Translations under genes and position numbers: made by a program
Notes under the pieces: model-generated
Database searches by the model: none
The model's input: the letters and a program-made list of their open reading frames with translations, nothing else
What the model was told of the DNA's origin: nothing
In this document: piece by piece, positions 33,077-44,346 of the stretch
How positions within the stretch are numbered: the stretch's first letter is position 1
Layout: every line of letters starts with the position of its first letter
From: Linanthus parryae
Lineage: Eukaryota > Streptophyta > Magnoliopsida > Ericales > Polemoniaceae
NCBI GenBank assembly: GCA_023055425.1
Contig: JALGPY010000002.1
Location: 134,684,427-134,748,426, forward strand
Length of the DNA stretch: 64,000 nt
Reading direction: 5' to 3'

Positions 33077-34586
33077 TGTTGACTCAAAGACCCTTGAGTG
33101 TTTTGAGAAGTAATTGTTTTGAGTGATGAAAGACAAAGACATAGACAAATACATAGGCAGCAAAGCATTTTTGATGCTCCAAGGCCTTGAGATACTGACA
33201 GTGCTTCAAATCCTTGAGAGTTGTTTTTATTCTGCTTAATGTTCTAACAATTCTGTGTTGCAGATTGGATACCTGATTATATAGATCAGATATTTGCTGC
33301 ATATACTCATGTTTTACATTATCTACATATGTAACACAAATGCAGATGATCAGAAAATGGGGAATCAATTTTTTCTGGATTTAATTGTAACAGACTGTGA
33401 AGCATGTTCAGAGCTTCAAGGCCTTGAGATGTGCCTTGAGCTGCTGACAGTTTTACAGAACTAAGTTGATTCTTTCTTGCAGGTTTTGATTCTTATTATT
33501 GTGATTGTTTAATGACTTCTAAGAGTCTTAAAATTGTGTGGTTGATATGTGTCAGAAGTTAATCAGATTACTGTTCTAATCTTTTAACCAGTTTTTATCA
33601 GAAACTGGAAAACCAAACAGTCATAGTACTGTTATATTTCTGGACTTTGTTGTTGCTGTGTTTTAATGTTGTTGCAGGTTTGTTAAACGTGCAAGAGCAA
33701 TCTCAACAAACTCCAACGGATATCAACTTAGAGCTGTTTGAATTTCAGTTGAAAACAGAAGGAGGATTTGTAGGAACTGAGATCCTAAAATCTCTCATTC
33801 AGTTGCAGCTGGTGGATAAAGAGTCTGGTTTGAATTTTTAAAGGGAGAGGCTTGAAGAATACTCAGAGAAGTGTGAAAAATCCGTGGGAGATCATTCATT
33901 CAAACACACAGGAATTCAAGCTTCAATTCCAGATTTTAGAAGATCAAGTTGTTCCAGTTTCCAGAAGAACACATCCAGGCTTCACTAGCTTATTCTTCTA
34001 CTGTGTTATTCACATGTTTTGTAATATGTGTATCTTTTAAATATCTTAAACCTAACTAAACCTAGTGGTTGGTTGTTCAAGTGAACAACAAGAGGTTCTT
34101 GTTAGCTCAACGGTTTGTAGCTGGAACTATATAGGTTTGGAACCACAAGCTGTATAGGTCTAAGGGAAATCACTTAGGCTTGAAGATCTAGGACTGCTTC
34201 TGTGTGAGTAATACGAAGTGTTTGCCCAATCCTGGTGGGATTAGATCCTCAGGAAGAGATTAGGTCCATTGGGACTGAACTCTGTAAATTGCTTTGTGTT
34301 CTTTACATTACAGTTTTTGTTATTTTCTGTTGCACACAACTCAAATCAAACTAGGGTTTATAAGCTGTTTAGAACTTGTAATAGTTCAAGGCCTTGAAGC
34401 TTTCTGTTTTGCCTTTGAAAGTTTCTGACAGTTTTCTAAAATCTCAAGGCCTTGAGATTTGAGTTTCACACAAAGCTAATCTGTTAGAATTTGAGTTTTA
34501 CAAAAAGTTTTCATACTCTATTCAACCCTCCCCCCCCCCTTCTAGAGTATTTAGGTCTTGTATTTAGTCTACATTACACACTTTCA
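33077..34586 (+). repeat. 3' LTR of element D
   Basis: It is the same sequence as 23881-25386 with scattered substitutions and small indels (for example an extra ACATAG near 33140). AAGGCCTTGA motifs lie near 33180, 33417, 34387 and 34441. Confidence 0.9.
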
Positions 34587-35439
34587 TATATCTAGCTCAT
34601 TTTATTTTTCTCGATAAAATATTCATTTTAACTTATTTATTAACTCAAAATATATTTTCTTCAATAATATTTACTCCCAAAAATATAGTTATTAATTTAT
34701 AACTAATAATCTAATCAAATTAAATAAAAACTAATTTTATAAATAAATCAGAAATTAAAAACTACATTTAGTACCCAAAAAGTTTCTGAAATGACATATG
34801 TCTCCCCCAAAGTTTCTGAAACGACATCATAACCCCCTAAAATAGTTTCTGAAAAATGCACTTTAACCCCCAAATCAAGAACACCCAAACTCAATGATCA
34901 AAACATGGATTTAAGGTCTTAAAACTTGATTTTGATTACTAAAAACAACTCAGGGGAAGATTTCAAGCATACCCAGTCCAAAAATCGCGAGAAACAGTGA
35001 AGAAACGGGTCGGGTCGAGGTTGCCGTCGGTGTCGCCGGAGATGGAGCTTCGTCGGGGCTTCTTCGGTGGTTCTTGGCCTCGGTTGAGGCCTCCTATAGC
35101 TCTGTCGGACTCCTCTGAGTCGAGTGGAACTGGTTTGGCGGCTTGGATCGTCATGGTTGAACTCCGGCGAGAAACTCGCCGGAATCCATGGAGGTTCGTC
35201 GGTGTTGGCGGCGGTCTGCTGTTGCAGTGCTGCTGCAGCTGTTGTTTCCATTTTCTTCCTCTTCTTCTGGTCGTGCAGAGAAAGGGAGAGAGAGAGAGAT
35301 CAGTGTAGGGGGAGAAGAAGTGACGGGCAGTGGTGGTGGCGGTAAATCTCCGGCAGTGGCAGCAGCCATTTATGTCGCTGCTGCTGCTGCCTCTTGTTCT
35401 TCATCGTGACAGAGAGGGAAAGATAGATTGAGGGGGGAG

Positions 35440-38400
35440 AGAGGTGTAACGACCCGGGATCTCGGTTCCGGGATAATGTGACAATCGATAACCAAAATTA
35501 GAAATATAGTTACGAATATTACATTTTATTTAATAAATACAACATCTTGAGAAGATAAGTTTACAAATATAATGTGTTTGAAATAATCTATGTGATCTAC
35601 TCTAACTTAATCTAAACGTCTTTGTCTCGTTCCGCGTTCCCATCCCCCACCTTGAGTGATGACCTGCGGTTTTAAAATGGCAAAAGCCGACGCAGTTTTG
35701 AAGAAATGATCAGTAAAAAGCTTAGTAAATACACACTACGACACGTAAAGCAACGAGTGGCACGGAAGCATGAGTTGAAGCAAATAAAGAGATTTGAAAA
35801 TCAATGAGCAAAAGAGCTGGAACAATTCGGAACATTTATGAGTAACCGCGTAGCGAGAACCATCATCTTTAAAACATTTATAAACCACAAGTAGTCAACA
35901 TATTCTTAAACAAGTAGAATATCAACAGTAAACAAGTCCATTTGACCTGATAATGATATTAAATCACAAGTAGCCAAAGCTTTTCAAATCATTTGATTAG
36001 ATTAGGCAATCAAGATCCACAAACAACATCAATAGAGTAATCAAACTTCCTTTCAATTCTAATTTAATTGTTAAGTTTAGCTGAGGCATGTCTAGAGCCA
36101 CCAGCAGGATCGATGTAGACAGAGGGATCACGAAATAATCACTAAGGGTTCCTTCTAGGGTCTATCAAACCCTATTTCACCCGAGCGTTAAGGGAGCCCA
36201 TTTGTCAACCCCGCTAAAAACATTAGCTAAAAGGCCTTAAGTGTCGACACCCCTATACCGTAGTGACCCTTACAAGTATAAGTAGCACTCTATAGCTCTA
36301 TAAACCCCTTGGCCTCAATATCTTGATACATTTTGGCTCATCGGGGGCGGATTTGTGAACATTGACGTTCTATCCAATAATAAGAAGCATTGCTTCAATG
36401 GTCTTAGCCGTAAGAAAATGGAGGATCGCTTGACGCCTCCCATTAATAACAGTACTCTGTACATCGTCCTAAGTCTATTAGAGGTATTTTATTTCTTCTC
36501 TTTCACATAACCAGAATCAGAATATCAACAATTCACAAGTAATTTCCGAGAGTTCTCAAAGGAGATGAATAAAATAATTTAACAACATTCGAGTGGAAAA
36601 CATGCATTCTCATACTATTTCATATAACAAACATTCATTTGAAACATCAAACACAAACGCACAATTTGATATAAAAAGGCCGTACATATGTACTTACCAC
36701 TGAGATGAAGCACAATTAAAAGCAAGAAACTAAGCCTAGCACTCCGACGACAACCACTCTCTCCTACGAGGTCAATGTCTACAATCACACGTATGACGTA
36801 CTCGTTATAACCAATTTACACAGTTATAATAAAAATGCAACCCTACATGTCACATAGTCCTAAACTTCACTAATGCACTTATAATGATGTTTAATTATCA
36901 AAATAAGTCCAACAAAACACCTAGAAGTTTAAAAATTCAAGTTTTCTAAAAAATGTGAAACTACAATTCTGGACAGAATTGTAGCTCTGACTTTGGAGCC
37001 ATATTTACCATATCAAATCATCTCCTAAAATCTTGAAATTAATCTATGATGAACCTATATGTGTATAATTTCAGAAACATCAAGAAAATCATGCATAGCT
37101 ATTATAAAACTCAAGTTACAAAAATAACAAACACTGCTATGCAGAGACAAGTTTGGAAGAAAGTTTCAACTTTGAAGAACAATTACTACTACTTGGAGAA
37201 TAGGAAAAATGCCCATATTCTCCAGAATGAATCCCTTATTTGTCTAGTTTCATCACATGAAAGATTTGGTGCCATAAGTTTCTGGAAATGAGATTTTTAA
37301 CAAAAAAGGTAAAACTTGTCCAAAAACAGAGTTTCAGAAAACATGCAACTTAGAATGACTATATCTCCCTAACCAAAAAGGCTATGGAGTTGAATTTTCT
37401 TTCAAAATGACCCTCTATGAGTCTAGTTTGAGAATATGAATGATTTAAAAATTCTACAGAGATAAAATTTAGAGATAATATACGTTTTTCAAAAACTGGT
37501 CAGATTGTAAAAATGTGCAATTTTCACCTAGAGCACTTAAAACATGATCAAATCAATTATATGACACATGCAACTTATGGAGACTTGATTTTCACCCAAA
37601 ATTACATCATTTTAGGCATTAATTAAGACCTTTACATGCTCTTGACACAAATGATCAAAACCCTCTTGGGTAACAATGCAAGGAAGATGACATTCACAAC
37701 ATGCATGTGGGTTCTAGTGTGGGTTTCATGAAATAGTCAAAAATTTGGAGTCAAACACATGATCTAACAATGTAAATGAAGAACCAAGCATGGAGATGAA
37801 GAAAACTAAGATGAAATTTCATCAATCAAAGCAAAAGATGGACATGCATGAATGAATTGAAGACTAGAAGAATTGTTACCCCAAGAATAAAGATGATGGT
37901 GAGGAAAAGAGTGAAGTGGGCCTTCAATTTATGAGTAGAATGGTGAAATGACTCCCCTCCATAGTTGTATAAAGCTTGGAATCAAGTTTTTCATGCTTTG
38001 GATGCTAAGAAATGAAGTTTTCATGGTGTTTTTGTGAGGTCAACTCCCAAAAACGGGATGAAATTTGGGGAGATAGGATAGAGCATGTATGAGTGTTCTT
38101 CAATAGAGGAATTGAGTAGTGAAGAAGATGGTGGTGATGCATAGGATGTGAGAGTTATTGTAGGTGAGAAAAGAGTGATGGTGTGAACATGATGGGGGTT
38201 GATAATCATACAATGGAATATACATAATAAGTAATGGTAGTAGTTTTTTTATTTGAGAGTTGACTTGCATGTGAGTGGAAGAGGAGTTTTAATGGAATAA
38301 AAGTCTCATAACAAGATAGTTGGGGTAGGAATTGGATTACCAAGAGAATGAGGGTTGACATGCAAATACTAGAAATTTAGGGTAGCTACAAAATTTCATA

Positions 38401-38790
38401 TGCAAGAGGGGTAGAAATAGAAGATACCAAAAATTAAGTGGTCAAAATGTATTTTCAATAATAGTTAACGCATAAAAGTTAATTTTCATAAACTATAAAA
38501 TTGCCAAATAATTGTTCCAAATAAAATCACTCTGTTAGTAAATGTCAACATCAAATTTTTAAAAAATTTACAAGTATCTCCCAAGTATATAAAATGAGTT
38601 TCATATCATATTATTCAAGTTTACAAAAACTACAAAATAACCTCAAAATAAATTTCTATATGACACCATTATACTTTAAAACTAAGAAGAAGTCTAGAAA
38701 AAGTTTGAAATATAAATTTCTCAAAATTTCCAAATATTTTTCTGAAATGACCAAATAACCCCTGACTTAAATACGGGGTATGACAAGAGG
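35440..38790. repeat. Target site duplication AGAGG of solo LTR G
   Basis: AGAGG at 35440-35444 and 38786-38790 flank a single LTR. Removing it rejoins GGGGGGAGAGAGG to GGTTTTGATG-like sequence, as in the right LTR of E at 44083-44103, an intact empty site. Confidence 0.85.
35445..38785 (-). mobile_element. Solo LTR G, Tekay/Del-like
   Basis: This single 3.3-kb LTR has no internal region. It starts TGTAACGACCCGGGATCTCG and ends TACGGGGTATGACA, flanked by AGAGG. It is closely similar to H over its first ~1.1 kb (for example the ACCTGCGGTTTTAAAATGG stretch at 35669 and 51543) and diverges later. Minus orientation is inferred from the similar ends and shared stretches of E's LTRs. Solo LTRs arise by recombination between the two LTRs of a full element. 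The short open frames inside it (37046, 38021) have no recognisable content. Confidence 0.8.
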
Positions 38791-39298
38791 GGTTGTGATG
38801 GAGGTTGTGGAGATGGTGGTGGTGATGGTGTGGGTGTTGCCGGTGGTTGGTTGTCTCTCGGCCAAAACAGAGGTGGAGGAGACAGAGACAGTGATGTGGA
38901 GGGAGAGATGGTGTTGGTGTCAGGGGTGGTGGTGTTGTCTCCAGTTGGTTTGCCGAAGAGGAGGGAGGAGATGATATAGAGGGAGGGGAAGAGAGATAGA
39001 GACGGGGAGAGAGAGAGAGAGAAGGAAAAAAAATGTTGGGGAATGGAAAAATTGTTGGGGAACCGGGGAAGAGATGTCAAGAGAATGTGTTGAAGGGTGA
39101 GAAAAAATATGATATTTTATTATTGTTATTGCTATTTACCTACTAGGTTTTAGAACTTCTTCAAAATCCAACCACAACCCCTCAAATTAGCTAGTTTATA
39201 ACTTTCCGAAACTACAAATACCTCCCCGTTTGAGATAATTTATCATTCATACTTTGAAAAAGTTGAAAATTACCCTTATAATGAAACGGGGTATTACA
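38791..39298 (-). repeat. Last piece of the left LTR of element E
   Basis: This continues the E LTR after solo LTR G and matches 44095-44620 closely: GGTTGTGGAGATGGTGG-like G-rich sequence, a GA-dinucleotide run near 39006-39022 shorter than in the right copy, then the terminal AACGGGGTATTACA. Confidence 0.85.
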
Positions 39299-39317
39299 CC
39301 CTCCCCCCCCCCCTTGG
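39299..39317 (-). other. Polypurine tract of element E
   Basis: Reading minus, CCAAGGGGGGGGGGGAGGG lies directly against the TGTAATACCCC start of the 3' LTR, the expected place and composition for plus-strand priming. Confidence 0.7.
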
Positions 39318-39407
39318 ACTAAGCTTCGTCCTCGAAGCTTGAACGAGTCACTAAGGTCTTAACGGGTTTCCTATATGAGATGAATATTGACTAGGGTTCG
39401 AGCGCTT

Positions 39408-40654
39408 ACCTTACTTGTTATTTATTGCTCGCGCTTCTGCTTCGCTCATCACAAAAAATTGACCAGGTGGCCTCTGGTTGTTGCCCTGAGCTTCATTTCC
39501 CCTATTTTTGTCCCCATCATTGCCAGCTCTATTGTTAGCATTCGCATTTGTGTTCCTATTTTGCCCTCCATTGCCATTGCCGCGATAGTTGCCTTGGTTG
39601 CCGGCTGTGCCATTTCCATAGTTGTTGTTACGACGCTGATTCCATCCATTCCAGTTGTTCTGTCCGAATCCATTCCCATTATGGTTTTGACGGTTCTCTT
39701 GGTAGTTTCCCCTGTTATTCTGGTCATTCCTCTGATTGTACCCTCGAATGTACCCTTGTGGATTCTTAGTAGACATCCTTTTCCTATAGTCGTTATATAC
39801 GTGGCCTTGGATGCCACAATACCTACAAATTATAGGTGTTCCATCGCAAGTGTATCTCCGATGATTGCCACCACACCTGTTGCAATCAAAATTGCGGACA
39901 CCTCCCGTCATCTGCTGGTTCCGGTTCCCTCCACTTCTCCAGTTTTGATTTCCTTCACCATCTCCTGTCCTGATTCGCTTGTCAGATCCTTGATTGTTGC
40001 TGCCACTTCCTTGTCCTTCTACCTTTCTTTTTCCCATCACCTGATCGACTCTCCAGATGTTCGCTGCTACCCCATAGGCTTCCGTCAAGGAATCATAGGT
40101 CCTCGTGAGCATGGTCCTCTGAATTTCAAGTTTTAGTTCACCTATTAAGCGAGTGACCATGCGCCCTTCAGTAGGCACAGTTTCCTCCGCAAAACAGGCT
40201 AGCTCCACAAACTTGTCATAGTAATCAGTCACAGATTCATTGCCCTGCTTCAGTGCGAGAACTCCTCATACTTATTTTCCTTGACATCCTCTGGATAGAA
40301 TTTAGTTCTCATAGCAGCCTTCATTGCTTTCCAGTTGAAGCCTACTTGAGCCACAAGTCTCGCCCGATTGGCTGTCCACCAGTTATCAGCCTTTTCCTTG
40401 AGGTAGAAAGCCACCTCATTAATCTTGCGGGCTTCTGGGCATTCCATGGCCTGAAAAATCTTGTCAAAGTCCCTGATCCAGTTCTCGAGCAATACTGGAT
40501 CCTCTTGTCCAAAGAAGTTACTCGAGTTTCGCTGAGCTATCTTCTTTGCCCAGTCGGGTTCCTTCTCAATGGCGACGTTGTTGTTCATGAACTGGTTCAT
40601 TTGGGCCATTTGGGAGAAGAAATTCTCCACATTGTTATTGTTGTCCTGAGCCAT
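39408..40654 (-). pseudogene. gag: Gag of element E (Ty3 type), one frameshift
   Basis: The ATG at 40654 (minus) starts an Asn-rich N-terminus (MAQDNNNNVENFF). The Ty3 retrotransposon Gag core follows: WIRDFDKIFQAMECPEARK at about residues 62-80, then FYLKEKADNWWTANRARL and FYPEDVKENKYEEF. One base is missing near 40240, so the first frame stops after EEFSH and the message continues in another frame from about 40236 to 39408. That part has the TDYYDKFVELACFAEE and GELKLEIQRTML helices, a first knuckle CX2CX3HX4C (CNRCGGNHRRYTC, about 39870), a second CRYCGIQGHVYNDY whose last cysteine is a tyrosine, and an Asn/Gly-rich C-terminus ending ARAINNK. Length is about 415 codons. No protease or polymerase follows. 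Confidence 0.85.
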
Positions 40655-41203
40655 CTGTCCTTGTCAAATCCTCCTAGTATAGTATCGCAGGGGTCTATCA
40701 GTCATATTCCTACACTATCACTTATTGTGTCACTGCATACTCTAGCACAGGATGAGGAACAAAAACGACTTGTATCACAAAATGCACACGTATCACTTCA
40801 TATAGCACAATTATCATTCATAAAAGATACTTCCCAACACATAAGAATCTAAGCTTGCATCATTTGGTAATTAATGCACATAATTCTTTCCCATAATCCA
40901 TCAATTCATTTGAAACAATCAAATCATCAATTTCTCAAATCCTCGTTTCTGTTATGAGAGTAATATCAGTCCAAAGGACAATCAAATAGAGAAGCACCTA
41001 AGGAAGTATCCCATAATCAAACCAGCCAATTCAGATATTACCAGATCACAAAATCTCGGTAACCACGAAGTCAAAAGGTCAAGGGTGGGTGGGACTCAAT
41101 AAGGCTCATACTACCCATAACCCAATCGGCTTGTCAAATTTTAGATTTTTATTACCCTAAATCCATTTAAATTACCCTACAGGTTTTAATCCCTTTTTGG
41201 ATT
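40655..41203 (-). other. Leader of element E
   Basis: This 550-bp stretch lies between the primer site and gag on the minus strand. No gene is seen; the plus-strand frame reaching 40852 is a shadow of gag. Confidence 0.6.
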
Positions 41204-41221
41204 GCCTGCTCTGATACCACC
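41204..41221 (-). other. Primer binding site of element E
   Basis: Read minus, GGTGGTATCAGAGCAGGC follows the LTR end GTGTTTCA at once. TGGTATCAGAGC is complementary to the initiator methionine tRNA. It fixes E's orientation as minus. Confidence 0.9.
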
Positions 41222-41877
41222 TGAAACACTCCTCGATTCTCGAGCTTTCCGTTCCGGGCCGGAGAGCCCAGGAATGTGCTACTCAAAATGAAGCGGCGGA
41301 AATCAAGAACAATACATCCCATAATTATATATTACCTACTGATAAATTGTCTTTAACATGATGCATACTATTATACATGGTGAAATTAAACTAAGATTTC
41401 GACATAATAAAAGTGCTACCAAATACTAGATAAGTTTGCGATTCCCTTATTCCCAGCTCCTAAACCTGCGGTGGAATGAAAAAGACCGCAGTTTTTTTGA
41501 AAGTCGGCAAGAAATGCTGAGTGGGATACACCTTAGCATGTAAAAACAGGGAGCTCAGAAAGACTACAGTGTTATACGTTTGTCAAAAAATTGAGGAATA
41601 ACAGAGTATGAGTAAAAATAATAGAATATAAGAATTGCAGCCTCATAATTAACTGTGTTAACCAAATTACACGTGACTCAATATCCGAAGCTTAAAACAT
41701 GTCCCATTAAGTCATTCACAAATGTCATTACGAATCCAATTATCAGTTTCCCCATAAGATCAAATAAACCGAGTTATTATTCACAGTACCAAAATGGAAA
41801 TGGCAGCAAGGGGACTCTAAATCAAATAATAATGCCGACAAAAGGCCTTCCAAATAATATCTCTAGCCAACAAGGAG

Positions 41878-42203
41878 TAGGGGGAAACTCCCAAATCGGT
41901 GTTTCCGGACAGAGCCAATAAGTCCAAGACTTCGGCAAGAAGTCAAGGGAAACTCCGGAATCTGTGTTTTCGGCCGGAGCCAACGTAATCATAGTCCATG
42001 ACCACAACAGGTAGTCAAGGGAAACTCCCTGGTATCCGTGTTTCCGTCCGGAGCCAACATAATCGCAGTCCATGACCACAACAAGTAGTCAAGGGGAACT
42101 CCTTCATCTGTGTTCCCGGCCGGAGCCGACAAAGATCCAAGACTCAACTAGTCAAGGGAAACTCCCTAGCATCGGTGTTTCCGGCCGGGGCCGATCATAA
42201 CAT
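41878..42203 (+). repeat. Minisatellite, five units of about 62-74 bp
   Basis: Units beginning AGTCAAGGGAAACTCC and containing GTGTTTCCGGCCGGAGCC start near 41878, 41942, 42014, 42088 and 42151. The left LTR of E has no counterpart in the part I could compare. Confidence 0.85.
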
Positions 42204-44309
42204 TAAGATCAGGGGAATTCTCAAATGACTCACGTCTAATTCCCATACGTGCATATCCATATTACGTAATTAATGATTTCACTTAGCTTTCCAGGAATAG
42301 CAAGTTCGTGGCTCTTAATCAGTTGAAATCAAGTTTGACAGCCATTTCTAATTAAACAAGTAGGCCCACAAGACCAAGCACATAATTCACAAGTATATTT
42401 TGAGACAAGTCACCATTGTCACAATTTGAGACAAAGGAAGCTAGGCATATTTTGGAGACAAGCATATAATCACGTAGACGCGAAAGAAGCTAGGCTTACT
42501 AGACTAAGCATGTAAACTCACCTGATGTTGACTCAGCAGTTAGTACGTAGGATGGTCGACAAAGCCAATGTCCACAAATCAGTCGCCTACAATTAGTCAA
42601 TCATCTAGTCATGAGACCAGTAATTCTAAACGAGTAAATGCACAAGTCCTATTGGAGTGCTCGGCTAGGACGAAAAGTCAAATTTAACCCTCACGGTCCC
42701 CAGAGTGAAAGTGTTAAGATACCATACTTATTTAATTAAATATCGTTTAACCCATAAAATATTAATATTTTACTTACAATTTAAGTAAGGATTAACACTT
42801 TAAAAATATTGCCAAAGTACTATTCGGCAACTATTTATTATTTAGTATTGAGTTCTACTATTTACAAGAAATTCATGACATTTATAAAACAACGGTTTAA
42901 AAATAATATATATATATATACATTTATTTTGTTAATGAAATTGTTTTCAAAATTCTCTAATTTACACTTAACAATATTCAATTTTAGCAAGTTCACTTAT
43001 TGGAAAAGATATTATAATTATTTGAAAAAACTATCTATTTGTTTAAATAAAAATTAAGGTGTCATTTGTAATGAAAACATTATCTTTATCAATTATATAA
43101 TTATATATACAAAACAATTCTTCATTTGTTAGAAAGAGTTATAACTCTTATTATAACTAATTTCTTATTTATAAAAAAAATTAACTTATTACTTTCATTA
43201 CAAACATATATATACATAAGTGTAATTTGTTAACTTATTAACTATACTACTTTCCAATAAAACAAGCTATATTACTTAGTTATATCAAGTTTCAAATTAT
43301 AGAGATTTAACTCTTTATTTTCTTTATAAACATATTTATTTATAATACTTAATTATTTAACAACAAATAGTAATATACATAAATATAAACTAAAGTGTAA
43401 AAAAAATGCAGTTTATGGAAAAGGCAAGGGGCTCCCACCAAAATCACCACCACAAGATCTAGAAAGTTTCAGTTTTTACACTATATACCCTCCAGGTTTT
43501 CGAAAAGACACTTTAACCCCCTAACATGAACATATTCAAATTTTCCGATCGAAGCATGGATTTAAGCTCTGATAACATGATTTTGATCACAAATAACGAA
43601 TTAGGGGAAGATTTCAAGCATACCCAGTCCAAAAATCTTGAGAAACGGTGAAGAAACGGGTCGGGTCGATGTTGTTGTCGGTGTCGCCGGAGATGGAGCT
43701 TCGTCGGGGCTTCTCCGGTGGTTCTTGGCCTCGTTTGAGGCCTCCTATAGCTCGGTCGGACTCCTCTCAGTCGAATGGAACTGGTTTGGCGGCTTGGATC
43801 GTCGTGGTTGAACTCCGGCGAGAAACTCGCCGGAATCCATGGAGGTTCGCCAGTGTTGGCGGCGGTCTGCTGTTGCAGTGCTGCTGCAGCTGATTTTCTT
43901 CCTCTTCTTCTGGTCGTGAAGAGAAAGGGAGAGAGAGAGAGAGAGAGAGAGCAGTGTAGGGGGAGAAGAAGTGACGGGCAGTGGTGGTGGCGGTAAATCT
44001 CCGGCAGTGGCAGCGGCCATTTATGCCGCTGCTGCTGCTGCCTCTTGTTCTTCATCGTGACAGAGAGGGAAAGACAGATTGAGGGGGAGAGAGGGGTTTT
44101 GATGGAGGCTCTGGAGATTGTGGTGGTGATGGCGTGGGTGTTGCCGGTGGTTGGTTGTCTCTCGGCCAAAACAGAGGTGGGGGAGAGAGAGACAGTGAGG
44201 TGGAGGGAGAGATGGTGTTGGTGTCGGGGGTGGTGGTGTTGTCTCAGGTGGGTTTGCCAAAGAGGAGGGAGGAGATGATATATAGGGAGGGGGAAGAGAG
44301 ATAGAGACG

Positions 44310-44310
<1 letters not shown>

Positions 44311-44342
<32 letters not shown>
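44311..44342 (+). repeat. (GA)n microsatellite
   Basis: About 16 GA units. The corresponding run in the left LTR of E (39006-39022) has about 8, so the run changed length after insertion. Confidence 0.9.

Positions 44343-44346
<4 letters not shown>

Larger units (their letters stand above)
23881..34586 (+). mobile_element. Element D: complete-length Sirevirus-type Copia with envelope-like gene
   Basis: This 10.7-kb element has both LTRs (1506 and 1510 bp, about 95% alike by eye), a primer site, gag, pol in the Copia order (protease, integrase, reverse transcriptase, RNase H), a third open frame of Sirevirus envelope-like type, a 3' non-coding region and a polypurine tract. It is the best preserved element in the window, but gag and pol carry stops and frameshifts, so it is not autonomous now. 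It sits in the left LTR of E and is among the youngest insertions. The TCAAGGCCTTGA motif is spread through all its parts. Confidence 0.9.
23876..34591. repeat. Target site duplication TATAT of element D
   Basis: TATAT stands immediately before the first LTR (23876-23880, at the end of an AT-dinucleotide run) and immediately after the second (34587-34591). Because the site is an AT run, the match is less decisive than for other elements here. Confidence 0.7.
22477..39298 (-). repeat. Left (3') LTR of element E, split by D and G
   Basis: The LTR pieces are 22477-23880, 34592-35444 and 38791-39298. The part from about 34905 onward agrees closely with the right LTR from about 43545 to 44620, including the end AACGGGGTATTACA. 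The part from 22477 to 23880 does not match the corresponding start of the right LTR apart from short stretches such as the ACCTGCGG...GCAGTTTTT region. Confidence 0.75.

Noticed and set aside
39387..40136. 249-codon plus-strand frame with hydrophobic composition
   Set aside because: It is antisense to gag of element E; the Ile/Val/Pro bias mirrors the Asn/Gly-rich Gag tail.
40253..40852. 199-codon plus-strand frame
   Set aside because: Antisense shadow of the Gag core of E.
43513..44169. 218-codon minus-strand frame
   Set aside because: It lies wholly in the LTR of element E, is Ser/Pro/Arg-biased, and its partner in the left LTR is broken. No domain is recognisable.
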